From the NCBI RefSeq assembly GCF_008365405.1, contig NZ_QOKV01000009.1:124001-188000 (forward strand): a DNA stretch of 64,000 bases, written 5' to 3'. This stretch comes from Azospirillum brasilense (GTDB lineage: Bacteria; Pseudomonadota; Alphaproteobacteria; Azospirillales; Azospirillaceae). The position numbers and the translations under genes are program-made. Shown here piece after piece: positions 10,342 through 18,485 of this stretch (its first letter is position 1; every line of letters begins with the position of its first letter). The notes under the pieces are model-generated. The model was not told where the DNA came from, made no database searches, and saw only the letters and a list, made by a program, of their open reading frames with translations.

Positions 10342-10359
10342 GCGTTCGGGGTGTGGAGG

Positions 10360-10498
10360 GGTTGAGCCGTGCATAATGACTATGGGGGTATGCATTCAAA
10401 ACATTCCCGAAAACAGACAATTCGTTTGACGAACAATATTTGCACGCTCACAATCTTCATAGAAAATAAAATTCTCAATAGAGAACGGAGAGCGCGCT
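10360..10498 (+). promoter_or_regulatory. AT-rich promoter region of the IclR gene
   Basis: Clearly AT-richer than its surroundings. It holds an inverted repeat TTCGT-TTG-ACGAA (around 10421) and TTCTC-AATA-GAGAA just before the ribosome site. A stretch at 10375-10400 (AATGACTATGG, later CATTCAAA) partly resembles the operator-like motif at 4204-4225. These are candidate autoregulatory sites for the IclR protein. Confidence 0.45.
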
Positions 10499-11347
10499 AT
10501 GCTCACCGACGACCAGGACCGGGAATCCTTCACTCTTTCGACGACGTTCAACGCCGGCAAGCCCGTCGGCGCGGTGGTCAGCGCCTTTGCGATCCTGCGC
10601 CATCTGGCGGCGCAGGACGGGGCGGTGTCGAGCGCGCAGGTCGCCCGCGCGCTCGGCCTCAACCCGAGCACCTGCTTCAACATCCTGAAGACCCTGGCCG
10701 CCGAGCGGGTGGTCCAGTTCGAGGAGGTCGGCAAGGCCTACCGGCTGGGCGCCGGGCTGCTGGAGCTGGCGGGCAGCGCGCTCGATCAGGTCGGCTACAC
10801 CCGGCTGCTCCATCCGGAGCTGGAACGGCTGGCCGCCGCGTGGCAGACGCCGATGACGGCGTGGCTGCGGGTCAGCGACCACCGCGTCATGCTGGTGGAT
10901 CAGGCGGTGTCCAGCTCGGCCATCCAGATCCACATGCGGATCGGCCACCGGCTGCCGCTGCTGGTCGGCGCGCTCGGCCGCTGCATGGCGGCGCACGCCG
11001 GCCTGCCGGTGGAGGAGATGCGCCGCCAGTACGCCGCCGTCCGTCAGGACAACCCGCCGCCCTTCGAGCAATTCCTGGCCGAGGTGGAGGAGGCGCGGGC
11101 CGCCGGCTACGCGGTGGACCGCGACGGCTTCACGCGCGGCGTGACGACAGTGTCCAGCCCGATCCTCGACGCCGAGGGCCGTCCCTTCCTGGCCCTGTCC
11201 GCGGTCGGGCTGACCGCGCAGTTCTCCGACGAGCGGGCCGCGGCCATGGCCGCCGACCTGCGCGACACCACGCGGCGCATCGGGCGGCTGCTCGCCGGGC
11301 CGGGCCGGGCCGCCGCCCCCCTTTCCCCACGGGAGACCACGCGATGA
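10499..11347 (+). CDS. IclR-family transcriptional regulator, 282 aa
   Basis: An N-terminal winged helix-turn-helix lies near residues 25-90 (VSSAQVARALGLNPSTCFNILKTL). An IclR effector domain follows, with a C-terminal stretch (VSSPILDAEGRPFLALSAVG) typical of the family. Its TGA overlaps the ATG of the thiolase-fold gene (ATGA), so regulator and enzymes are co-transcribed. It probably controls this catabolic island in response to the substrate or a CoA-pathway intermediate; that role is inferred from position. Confidence 0.92.
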   Translation: MLTDDQDRESFTLSTTFNAGKPVGAVVSAFAILRHLAAQDGAVSSAQVARALGLNPSTCFNILKTLAAERVVQFEEVGKAYRLGAGLLELAGSALDQVGYTRLLHPELERLAAAWQTPMTAWLRVSDHRVMLVDQAVSSSAIQIHMRIGHRLPLLVGALGRCMAAHAGLPVEEMRRQYAAVRQDNPPPFEQFLAEVEEARAAGYAVDRDGFTRGVTTVSSPILDAEGRPFLALSAVGLTAQFSDERAAAMAADLRDTTRRIGRLLAGPGRAAAPLSPRETTR

Positions 11348-12492
11348 CCCCGGTGATCTCCGGAGCCGCCGACACCGCCGTCGGGCGGCTGGACGGCAGC
11401 GGTTGCATGGCGCTCCACGCCGAGGCGGCCTCCACGGCGCTGGCGGACGCCGGCCTGCGGGCCGACGAGGTGGACGGCGTGCTCTGCGCCTATTCGCTGG
11501 CCGAGCCGCATCTGATGCTGTCGTCGGTCTTCAACGAGTATTTCGGCATCGCGCCGTCCTACAGCGCCGCCGTCCAGGCCGGCGGGGCGACCGCCTGCGC
11601 GCTGGTGATGCAGGCGGCGGCGCTGGTGCGGGCGGGCATCTGCCGCAATGTCCTGGCCGTCTGCGCCGACAACCGGCTGACCGGGCTGGGGCGCAGCGGC
11701 GCCGTCGCCGCGCTGGCCGAGGTCGGGCACCCGCAGTTCGAGCGTCCCTATGGCATGTCGATCCCGGCGGCCTACGCGCTGGTCGCCCGGCGCTGCATGT
11801 TCGAGCGCGGCGTCACGGCGGAGCATCTCGCCGCCATCTCCGTCACCCAGCGCGGCCACGCGCGCCGCCACCCCAAGGCCCAGGCCCGCGACCCGCTGAC
11901 CATGGAGCAGGCGCTGTCCGCCCGCATGATCGCCGACCCGCTGCGGCTGTTCGACTGCTGCCTCGTCTCCGACGGTGGCGCCGCCCTGGTGATCAGCGCC
12001 GCCGACGCGGCGGCCGACCATGCGGACCGCGCGGTGTCGATCCTCGGCTACGGCCAGATGAACACGCACGAGCACGCCTTCGCCATGCCGTCGCTGACCG
12101 ATTTCGGTTGCCGGCAGTCGGCGGCGCAGGCCTTCGCCATGGCCGGGATGACCCCGGCGGACATCGACGTGGCCGAGATCTACGACAGCTTCACCATCAC
12201 CCTGCTGGCCGAGCTGGAATCCATCGGCTTCTTCCCGAAGGGGGAGGCCGGTCCGGCGATCCTCGACGGCGCGCTGGAGCTGGATGGAGTCCTGCCCTGC
12301 AACACCCACGGCGGGCTGCTGTCCTATGGCCATTCGGGGGCGGCGGGCGGCATGTTCCACATCGTCGAGGCGGTGCGGCAGTTGCGCGGCGAGGCCGAGG
12401 CCCGGCAGGTCGCGGGGGCGGAAACCGCTTTCGTCCACGGCGACGGCGGCATCCTGTCCGCCCATTGCTCGCTGATCCTGGGGAGGGCCTGA
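11344..12492 (+). CDS. thiolase-fold protein lacking the nucleophilic Cys (Ltp2/DitF-like), 382 aa
   Basis: Thiolase-superfamily protein of the SCPx/lipid-transfer type. The usual Cys-containing motif is replaced: the aligned stretch is VQAGGATAC, with glycine near residue 81 where the nucleophile should be. The HDCF-like motif of SCPx thiolases reads YDSFT, with Y280. The C-terminal GLLSYGHSGAAGG matches the family. The next gene encodes a DUF35 protein. In steroid side-chain degradation, a thiolase-fold Ltp2 with a DUF35 partner acts as a retro-aldolase rather than a thiolase. By that analogy this pair may cleave a beta-hydroxyacyl-CoA. A non-thiolytic role is well supported by the missing Cys; aldolase activity is inference. 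Confidence 0.85.
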   Translation: MTPVISGAADTAVGRLDGSGCMALHAEAASTALADAGLRADEVDGVLCAYSLAEPHLMLSSVFNEYFGIAPSYSAAVQAGGATACALVMQAAALVRAGICRNVLAVCADNRLTGLGRSGAVAALAEVGHPQFERPYGMSIPAAYALVARRCMFERGVTAEHLAAISVTQRGHARRHPKAQARDPLTMEQALSARMIADPLRLFDCCLVSDGGAALVISAADAAADHADRAVSILGYGQMNTHEHAFAMPSLTDFGCRQSAAQAFAMAGMTPADIDVAEIYDSFTITLLAELESIGFFPKGEAGPAILDGALELDGVLPCNTHGGLLSYGHSGAAGGMFHIVEAVRQLRGEAEARQVAGAETAFVHGDGGILSAHCSLILGRA

Positions 12493-12494
12493 CG

Positions 12495-12920
12495 ATGTCC
12501 GCGACCGATCCATCCCCCATGAAGCCCGCTCCGCTGGTCACCGCCGACACCCGCGCCTTCTGGGACGCCTGCGCGGAGGGGGTGCTGACCTTTCAGCGCT
12601 GCGCCGCCTGTGGCCACGTCCAATTTCCGCCGCGGCCCTTTTGCACCGCCTGCCGGGCCGAGGGACCGGTGACGGAGCGGTCCACGGGGCTGGGCACCAT
12701 CCACAGCTTCACCATCGTCCACCGGGCGCCGACCGCGGCCTTCAAAGCGGACACGCCCTACGTCCTGGCGCTGGTCGATTTCGACGAGGGCTTCCGCCTG
12801 ATGGTCAATCTGCGCGGATGCCCGCCGTCGGACGCCCGCATCGGCCTGCGCGTCCGCGTCCTGTTCGAGCCGTTGGCCGGCGGCGGCGCGCTGCCGCAGG
12901 TCCGGCTCCTGGTGGAGTGA
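12495..12920 (+). CDS. DUF35 zinc-ribbon/OB-fold protein, 141 aa
   Basis: Small acyl-CoA-associated protein. A rubredoxin-like zinc ribbon with two CxxC pairs (CAAC and CTAC, near residues 36-53) is followed by an OB-fold (LGTIHSFTIVHRAP and onward). All four cysteines are present. DUF35 proteins are partner subunits of cysteine-less thiolase-fold enzymes and of MaoC-type hydratases. It begins 2 bases after the thiolase-fold stop, which supports a complex with that protein. It lacks a fused MaoC domain; the MaoC-like proteins are encoded separately next door. Confidence 0.92.
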   Translation: MSATDPSPMKPAPLVTADTRAFWDACAEGVLTFQRCAACGHVQFPPRPFCTACRAEGPVTERSTGLGTIHSFTIVHRAPTAAFKADTPYVLALVDFDEGFRLMVNLRGCPPSDARIGLRVRVLFEPLAGGGALPQVRLLVE

Positions 12921-12946
12921 ACCCAACCCTTCGGGAGGGACCATCC

Positions 12947-13330
12947 ATGCATTTGTTCGACACGCTCCGGGAGGGCGCCGCCTTCGGTGCCGAGGAGCTT
13001 CACCTGTCCGACGCGCTGATGGAGCGCTGGACCAGCCTCTACCCCGACGACCCGCCGGACGGGCGGATGCCCGCGGGGATGATCGCGGTGGCCACCATGC
13101 GGGCCTATTCCAGCCTCGTCGTGCCGCGCCCGCCGGGAAACATCCACGGCTCCCAGCGTTACGAGATGCTGCGCCGCCCGACGGTCGGGGAGCGGCTGAC
13201 CACCCGCATCGCCTGCGCCGGAAAGGAGCTGAAGCGCGACCGCCGCTGGGTCCATTTCGACACCGAGACGGTGGGGGAGGACGGCACTCCCTGTTTCCGT
13301 GGCCGCATGACCATCCTGTGGGCGGCCTGA
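12947..13330 (+). CDS. MaoC-like hot-dog protein without the hydratase motif, 127 aa
   Basis: A short hot-dog-fold protein of the MaoC/FAS1-like dehydratase group. No D-x-N-P-x-H catalytic motif is present; the conserved part is the central helix and strand stretch (AGMIAVATMRAYSSLV). GGGAGGGA precedes the ATG at 12947. The next gene encodes a MaoC protein with the full motif. The pair resembles the heteromeric ChsH1/ChsH2-type hydratases, in which one subunit is catalytic and the other shapes the substrate pocket. Assignment to that role is inference; the fold assignment is moderately sure. Confidence 0.75.
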   Translation: MHLFDTLREGAAFGAEELHLSDALMERWTSLYPDDPPDGRMPAGMIAVATMRAYSSLVVPRPPGNIHGSQRYEMLRRPTVGERLTTRIACAGKELKRDRRWVHFDTETVGEDGTPCFRGRMTILWAA

Positions 13331-13332
13331 CC

Positions 13333-13734
13333 ATGGCGGACGGGACGACCACCATCGACCGCCTGACCCCGGTCACCAAGCGGATCGACCGCGCGGCGAT
13401 CCGGCTCTACGCCGAGCTGACCGACGACTTCAACCCGATCCACGTCGATCCCGATTTCGCGGCGAAGACGCCGATGAAGGGCATCATCGCCCACGGCCTG
13501 CTGTCGGTGAACCTGCTCTGGCAGTCGGTCCGCCGCAGCCTGGGCGAGGCGGCGGTGTCCGACACGACGCTCGACATCCGCTTCCTGCGCCCGGTGCGCG
13601 AAGACGACGTGGTGACCGCGGGCGGCCAGCGCCGCGCCGATGGCGACGGCTACGACGTCTGGATCGACAACCAGCATGGGGAAACGGTGATCGCCGGACG
13701 CATCCGGCACAGGGCGGGGAGGGCGGCGTCATGA
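13333..13734 (+). CDS. MaoC-type (R)-specific enoyl-CoA hydratase, 133 aa
   Basis: Hot-dog-fold hydratase with the catalytic motif YAELTDDFNPIHVD; D32 and H37 are the expected acid/base residues. The GIIAHGLLSV helix after it is also typical. I chose ATG 13333, two bases after the preceding stop; a GTG at 13318 is possible but would overlap that gene. The stop overlaps the next crotonase gene by 4 bases. It likely hydrates an enoyl-CoA as the catalytic partner of the MaoC-like protein before it, feeding the thiolase-fold/DUF35 pair. Confidence 0.9.
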   Translation: MADGTTTIDRLTPVTKRIDRAAIRLYAELTDDFNPIHVDPDFAAKTPMKGIIAHGLLSVNLLWQSVRRSLGEAAVSDTTLDIRFLRPVREDDVVTAGGQRRADGDGYDVWIDNQHGETVIAGRIRHRAGRAAS

Positions 13735-14477
13735 CCGACACCCTGCTGGTCCGCGACGACGGCGACCTGCGGCGCATCACCCTGAACCGGCCCGAGAAGA
13801 TCAACGCGCTCGACACCGCGACCTTGCTGGCATTGGCCGAGGCCGTGAACGGGGCTCCCGCCGCCGGGGCGGTGCTGGTGGCGATCGGCGGCGCCGGGCC
13901 GCGCGGCTTCTGCGCCGGTGGCGACGTCGCCGAGATGAGCCGCGGCGCTGACGCCTTCGCCGCCCAGGAGGAGGCGCTGCGGGCGGCGATGCAGGCGCTG
14001 CACGGCTCGGCGGTGCCGGTCGTCAGCGTGGTCCACGGCCGAACGCTGGGCGCCGGCTGCATCGTGGCGTGTCTCAGCGACCTCGTTCTGGGGGCCGACG
14101 ATGTGCAGTTCGGCTTTCCGGAGATGCGTTTCGGCCTCTATCCGGCCTTCGTCCATGCCGCCCTGACGGAACGGCTGCCGGCGGCGCTGGCCTTCCAGAT
14201 CCTGGCGGGGGGTCGGATGATGGACGCCGCGCAGGCCTACGGTTTCGGCTTCCTGACCGAGATCCTGCCCGCCGAGGGTTTTGCCGAGGCGGCGGAGGCG
14301 CGCATCGCCTACTACCGCGACCGGCTGGACGCCCTGGCCGCCGGACGGCGCATCCTGCGCCTGGAGAACCGCCCGTCGATGGCGGAGAAGACCGAGCGGC
14401 TGGCCCCGCTGCTGGCCGAGAACCACGCGGCGCCGTCCGTCCGGCGGCTGCTGTCCGGACTGTCCTTCGCCCGCTGA
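13731..14477 (+). CDS. crotonase-family protein missing the first catalytic Glu, 248 aa
   Basis: Enoyl-CoA hydratase/isomerase-fold protein. The oxyanion-hole stretch GFCAGGDVAEM is near residue 60. The second catalytic glutamate is kept (E131, FPEMRFGL), but the position of the first, 20 residues earlier, is Ile (I111 in GAGCIVAC). Enoyl-CoA isomerases and 3-hydroxyisobutyryl-CoA hydrolases also lack the first Glu. An isomerase or thioester hydrolase is therefore more likely than a hydratase. The GTLGAGC-like region and C-terminal tail recall the HIBCH group, but this is tentative. It ends the enzyme run begun by the IclR gene. Confidence 0.88.
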   Translation: MTDTLLVRDDGDLRRITLNRPEKINALDTATLLALAEAVNGAPAAGAVLVAIGGAGPRGFCAGGDVAEMSRGADAFAAQEEALRAAMQALHGSAVPVVSVVHGRTLGAGCIVACLSDLVLGADDVQFGFPEMRFGLYPAFVHAALTERLPAALAFQILAGGRMMDAAQAYGFGFLTEILPAEGFAEAAEARIAYYRDRLDALAAGRRILRLENRPSMAEKTERLAPLLAENHAAPSVRRLLSGLSFAR

Positions 14478-14498
14478 GTTCTTTCGAAACGGCAACGA

Positions 14499-14514
14499 GT
14501 CCCGTCAACGGGAC
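14499..14514. promoter_or_regulatory. palindrome before HAAT transporter 2
   Basis: Perfect inverted repeat GTCCCGT-CA-ACGGGAC between the crotonase stop and the binding-protein ATG. It may be an operator or a weak hairpin in the leader. No T-run follows it. Confidence 0.4.
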
Positions 14515-14552
14515 CGCGTCACCCCCGAACAACGGATTCCTGGGAGGGAACG

Positions 14553-15710
14553 ATGTCGAAACGCACCCTGTTCGCCGCGCTCGTGTTGAGCAGCGCCCTG
14601 TCCACAGCCGCCCTGTCCACCACCGCCCTGGCCGCCGACCCGGCGGTCTACAAGATCGGCGGCATCTTCGCCATGACCGGCGCCTCGCCCCATTACGGCA
14701 AGGTGATGAGCGCCGGGGCGCAGCTCGCCGTGGACGAGATCAACGCCCAGGGCGGTATCGACGGCATCAAGCTGCAGTTGGTCATCGAGGACCACAAGAG
14801 CGGCAGCGCCCAGGCCGCGGTCGCCGGCATGAACCGGCTGATCGACGTCGAGGGAGTGAAGGCGGTGCTGCCCTCCTTCTCCACGGTGACGCTGGCCACC
14901 ATGCCCATCGGCGACCAGAAGAAGGTGATGATGATCAATGGCGGCGGGGTCAGCGCCCAGACGGTCGGCACCTCCCCCTACATGTTCAACATCCGCTCCA
15001 TGGCGTCGGATCTGGCCGCCGGCATCGCCCACCGCGCGGCCGAGCAGGGGGCCAAGAAGCTCGCCCAGATCGCCATCAAGTCGGAGTTCGGCGACGCCAC
15101 CATCGCCGCCACCACCAAGGCGTGGGAGGGCATGGGGCTGAAGATGGTCGCCGCCGAGCAGTTCCAGGCCGACGCCGCCAACATCGACACCCAGGTCGCC
15201 AAGCTGCGCGCCTCCCAGCCCGACGCCATCGCCAACTGGCCGACCACGCCGCAGGCCGGGCTGGCGGTGAAGCGGATGCGCGAGCTGGGCATGAAGCAGC
15301 CGGTCTACTGCATGGAATGGACCGCCGAGGACACCAAGGTCGCCGGCAAGCACGCCGAGGGGGTGGAGGTCGTCACCGACTACTTCGCCGCCACCGACGA
15401 GAATCCCTGGTCCAAGCGATTCGCCGACGCCTACAAGGCGAAGTTCGGCGAGATGCCCGACTTCTATGCCGCCAACTACTACGAGGGCGTCTACGTCATC
15501 GCCGAGCTGATCCGGCGGGCGAAGGCCAAGGGCGGCGATTACTACAGCGGCGAGCGTCTGGTGCAGGCGCTGTGGGAGAATCCGACCTTCGACAGCGTCT
15601 ACGGCAAGACGCTGACCTTCCGCAAGAACGGCGTGGCGCAGAAGCCGGTGGCGGTGTTCCGCCTGGAGAACGGGCAACAGACATTCGTGAAGTTCACCTC
15701 GGGGGAATGA
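14553..15710 (+). CDS. HAAT-family ABC transporter substrate-binding protein 2, 385 aa
   Basis: Periplasmic Leu/Ile/Val-type binding protein. The signal peptide is MSKR followed by a hydrophobic core and cleavage near TALAA (residue 28). The mature protein begins DPAVYKIGGIFAMTGASPHYG. A GGGAGGG ribosome site lies before the ATG. It is clearly diverged from binding protein 1, so the two transporters probably take up different but related compounds. The stop is followed after 20 bases by repeat copy 3 and then the permease genes. Confidence 0.93.
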   Translation: MSKRTLFAALVLSSALSTAALSTTALAADPAVYKIGGIFAMTGASPHYGKVMSAGAQLAVDEINAQGGIDGIKLQLVIEDHKSGSAQAAVAGMNRLIDVEGVKAVLPSFSTVTLATMPIGDQKKVMMINGGGVSAQTVGTSPYMFNIRSMASDLAAGIAHRAAEQGAKKLAQIAIKSEFGDATIAATTKAWEGMGLKMVAAEQFQADAANIDTQVAKLRASQPDAIANWPTTPQAGLAVKRMRELGMKQPVYCMEWTAEDTKVAGKHAEGVEVVTDYFAATDENPWSKRFADAYKAKFGEMPDFYAANYYEGVYVIAELIRRAKAKGGDYYSGERLVQALWENPTFDSVYGKTLTFRKNGVAQKPVAVFRLENGQQTFVKFTSGE

Positions 15711-15730
15711 TCGCCGATCCGAAGCAATGT

Positions 15731-15878
15731 CCCTCTCCCACCCCGGGAGGGGGAGGGGACCCATGCGGAGCATGGGGAGGGTGAGGGTGCATCGGAACAT
15801 GGAGTGCCTACCGAGCCCGATCACCCCTCACCCTTCCCGCCGACGCGGGCCCCTTCCCTCTCCCGGGGCGGGAGAGGG
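15731..15878. repeat. four-hairpin intergenic repeat, copy 3
   Basis: A 148-base element with the same layout as copy 2. Outer hairpins are CCCTCTCCC/GGGAGGGGG-like on the left and CCCTCTCCC/GGGAGAGGG on the right. The inner left hairpin is CCCATGC-GGA-GCATGGG, the inner right CCCGC-CGAC-GCGGG. The centre (ATCGGAACATGGAGTGCC) matches copy 2 at most positions. The inner stem sequences differ from copies 1 and 2 but still pair. Confidence 0.9.
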
Positions 15879-15901
15879 AAAAAAATCAGGAGCGCCATTC
15901 C

Positions 15902-16765
15902 ATGGACTTGCTCATCCAACTGACCCTGAACGGTCTGTTCAACGGCGCGCATTTCGCCCTGCTGGCGATGGGCTTCGCGTTGATCTTCGGGACGACCGGC
16001 GTCGTGCATTTCGCCTACGGGCCGGTCTACGCGGTCGGCGCCTACACCATCTGGGCGCTGGCGGCGCTGGTCGGGCTGCCCTTCTGGGCGGCGGTGCTGC
16101 TGGGCGTCGCCTTCACCGCGGCGCTCGGCGTCGGGTGCTACCTGTTCATCTACCGCCCGTTCGAGATCAGCGGCAGCCCGCCCTTCGTCGTTCTGGTCGC
16201 CTCGCTCGGCCTGTTCATCGTCATGAAGAACCTGATCGGCATCGTCTTCGGCACCGGGGTCAAGACGGTCGACAGCGTCGCCTACGACGTGCATTTCGTC
16301 GGCAACGCCTTCTTCACCACGGTGCAGCTGGGGCAGGTGGCGGCGGCGCTGCTGGTCGGCTGCGGCATCGCGCTGTTCCTGCGGGCCAGCCGCTACGGCA
16401 AGGCCATCCGCGCCATGGCCGACAACCGCGAGATGGCCACCGTCATCGGCATCGACACCACGCGGCTGTCCATCCTGGTCTTCGCGCTGGGCTCCGCGGT
16501 GTCGGCGGTGGCCGGTGCGCTGGTCCTGCTGCGCGACGGGCTGAACCCCAACATGGGCTTCGGCGCGGTGTTCGTCGCCTTCGTCGCGGTGATCGTCGGC
16601 GGGGTGGGGTCGCTGCGCGGGGCGGTCATCGCCGCCTTCCTGCTGGCCTTCGTGCAGAGCCTGGGCATGTGGCAGATTCCCACCGAATGGCAGAACACCA
16701 TCGTCTTCGTGGTGCTGTTCGGGTTCCTGCTCGCCCGCCCCTCCGGCATCGTCCGCCGGGCGTGA
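15902..16765 (+). CDS. HAAT ABC transporter permease, LivH type, 287 aa
   Basis: Inner-membrane LivH-family permease with the opening NGLFNGAHFALLAMGFALIFGTTGVV trimmed to family pattern, and the conserved GVGSLRGAVIAAFLLAF segment near residue 240. It is hydrophobic throughout. Its start follows repeat copy 3 by 23 bases, with AGGAG just upstream. It forms the channel with the LivM half of the next gene. Confidence 0.92.
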   Translation: MDLLIQLTLNGLFNGAHFALLAMGFALIFGTTGVVHFAYGPVYAVGAYTIWALAALVGLPFWAAVLLGVAFTAALGVGCYLFIYRPFEISGSPPFVVLVASLGLFIVMKNLIGIVFGTGVKTVDSVAYDVHFVGNAFFTTVQLGQVAAALLVGCGIALFLRASRYGKAIRAMADNREMATVIGIDTTRLSILVFALGSAVSAVAGALVLLRDGLNPNMGFGAVFVAFVAVIVGGVGSLRGAVIAAFLLAFVQSLGMWQIPTEWQNTIVFVVLFGFLLARPSGIVRRA

Positions 16766-16781
16766 GGAGAGGGACACAGCC

Positions 16782-18485
16782 ATGGAATATCTCGCCCACA
16801 TCCTCGTCATGGTCTGCCTGTACGGCATCCTGGCGACCTCCTTCAACCTGCTGATCGGCTTCGGCGGCATCTTCGCCCTGGCGCACGCCACCTTCTACGC
16901 CAGCGGCGCCTACGCCGCCGGCATCCTGGCGACGAAGCTCGGGATCGGCTTTCCCCTCACCCTGCTGGCCGGCACGGTGGTCACCGCCGCCATTGGCCTG
17001 CTGGTCGCCTTTCCCGCCATGCGGGTGGGCAGCCACTATCTGGTCGTCATCACGCTGGCGTTGCAGGCCATCACCATCGACGTGCTGATGAACAGCAAGC
17101 CGCTGACCGGTGGGCCGGACGGCATCCCCGGCATCCCCCCGGTGTCGCTGTTCGGCACGGCGCTGACCAGCCCGGTAACCTTCCTGCCGCTGGCCGCGGT
17201 GATGGCGGCGCTGTGCTGCGCAATTGCCTGGAGGCTCGGCGCCTCGCCGTTCGGACGCTCCCTGCGCGCCATGCGGGAGAACGAGGCGGCGGCCCAGGCG
17301 GTCGGCAAGAACCTCGTCCGGATGAAGCTGGTGGTTTTTGCGATGTCGGCGGGGCTGGCCTCGGTCGCCGGTTCGCTGGTCGCCCACTACATCGCCTTCG
17401 TCAATCCGGAATCCTTCACCATCGAGGAGACCATCCTCATCCTCGCCATGGTGATCCTGGGCGGCATGGGCAATTTGTGGGGCTCGCTGGCCGGAGCGGC
17501 GATCCTGGTGCTGTTGCCGGAGGGGCTGAAGTTCGTCCATGTGCCGGGCGACATCGCCGACATGGTGCGGCAGGTGATCTACGGCGTCGTGCTGATCGTC
17601 ATCCTGCGGCTGCGTCCGGAGGGACTGTTCCCCGAGACGGTGTTCCGCACGCCGACCGGGGCCGCGCGCTCCAGCGTTCCCGCCAACGGCCCGCTGACGG
17701 GTGCGCTGGAGCGCGCGAGCGGCACGCCGGGCGAGGTGGTGGTCTCCGCGACCTCGCTGTCCAAGCATTTCGGCGGCATCCAGGCGGTGAAGGACCTGAC
17801 CATCGACCTGAAGCGCGGCGAGATCGTCGGGCTGATCGGCCCCAACGGCGCCGGCAAGACGACCGCCTTCAACCTGCTGTCGGGCTTCCTGCGCCCGACC
17901 GGCGGCACCATCCTCTACCGCGGTCGCGACGTGACGACACTGAAGCCGCACGAGGTGGTGGCCGCCGGGCTGGCCCGCTCCTTCCAGGACCTGAAGCTCT
18001 TCACCAAGCTGACGGTCGTGGAGAACATCCTGGTCTCGCTGCCCGCGCAGCCGGGCGACCGCCCGCTCGATGTCTACTTCCGCCCCGGCCTGGTCCGCCG
18101 GGCCGACCGCGAGAACGTCGCCCGCGCGCTGGAGATCGCCTCCTTCGTCGGATTGCTCGCCAAGGCCGACGAGACCGCCGCCAACCTGTCCTACGCCGAG
18201 GAGAAGCTGCTGGTCATCGCCCGGCTGCTGGCGACCGGGGCCGACGTGCTGCTGCTCGACGAGCCGCTGTCGGGGCTGGACACCGTGACGGTGGAGCGCA
18301 TCTGCGGGGTGATCCGCGACCTCGCCCGCGCCAACAAGGCGGTCTGCATCATCGAGCACAATCTGGAGGTCATCCGCGGTGTCTGCGACGAGATCGTCTT
18401 CATCGACGAGGGCCGCGTGCTGACCAAGGGCCCGCCCGACACGCTGATGCGCGACCGCGAACTGGCCGAGAGGTATTTCGGATGA
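16782..18485 (+). CDS. HAAT ABC transporter permease-ATPase fusion (LivM-LivG), 567 aa
   Basis: Second LivM-LivG fusion. The permease half (about residues 1-295) has GFGGIFALAHATFYASGAYAA-type features of LivM. The ATPase half (about 320-567) has Walker A GPNGAGKTT near residue 353 and Walker B LLLDEPLSGLD. The ABC signature reads LSYAEEKL, an unusual form even among LivG proteins, where LSYGQQR is common. Loss of the Gly in this motif could affect ATPase coupling. The stop overlaps the LivF start (ATGA). Confidence 0.92.
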   Translation: MEYLAHILVMVCLYGILATSFNLLIGFGGIFALAHATFYASGAYAAGILATKLGIGFPLTLLAGTVVTAAIGLLVAFPAMRVGSHYLVVITLALQAITIDVLMNSKPLTGGPDGIPGIPPVSLFGTALTSPVTFLPLAAVMAALCCAIAWRLGASPFGRSLRAMRENEAAAQAVGKNLVRMKLVVFAMSAGLASVAGSLVAHYIAFVNPESFTIEETILILAMVILGGMGNLWGSLAGAAILVLLPEGLKFVHVPGDIADMVRQVIYGVVLIVILRLRPEGLFPETVFRTPTGAARSSVPANGPLTGALERASGTPGEVVVSATSLSKHFGGIQAVKDLTIDLKRGEIVGLIGPNGAGKTTAFNLLSGFLRPTGGTILYRGRDVTTLKPHEVVAAGLARSFQDLKLFTKLTVVENILVSLPAQPGDRPLDVYFRPGLVRRADRENVARALEIASFVGLLAKADETAANLSYAEEKLLVIARLLATGADVLLLDEPLSGLDTVTVERICGVIRDLARANKAVCIIEHNLEVIRGVCDEIVFIDEGRVLTKGPPDTLMRDRELAERYFG

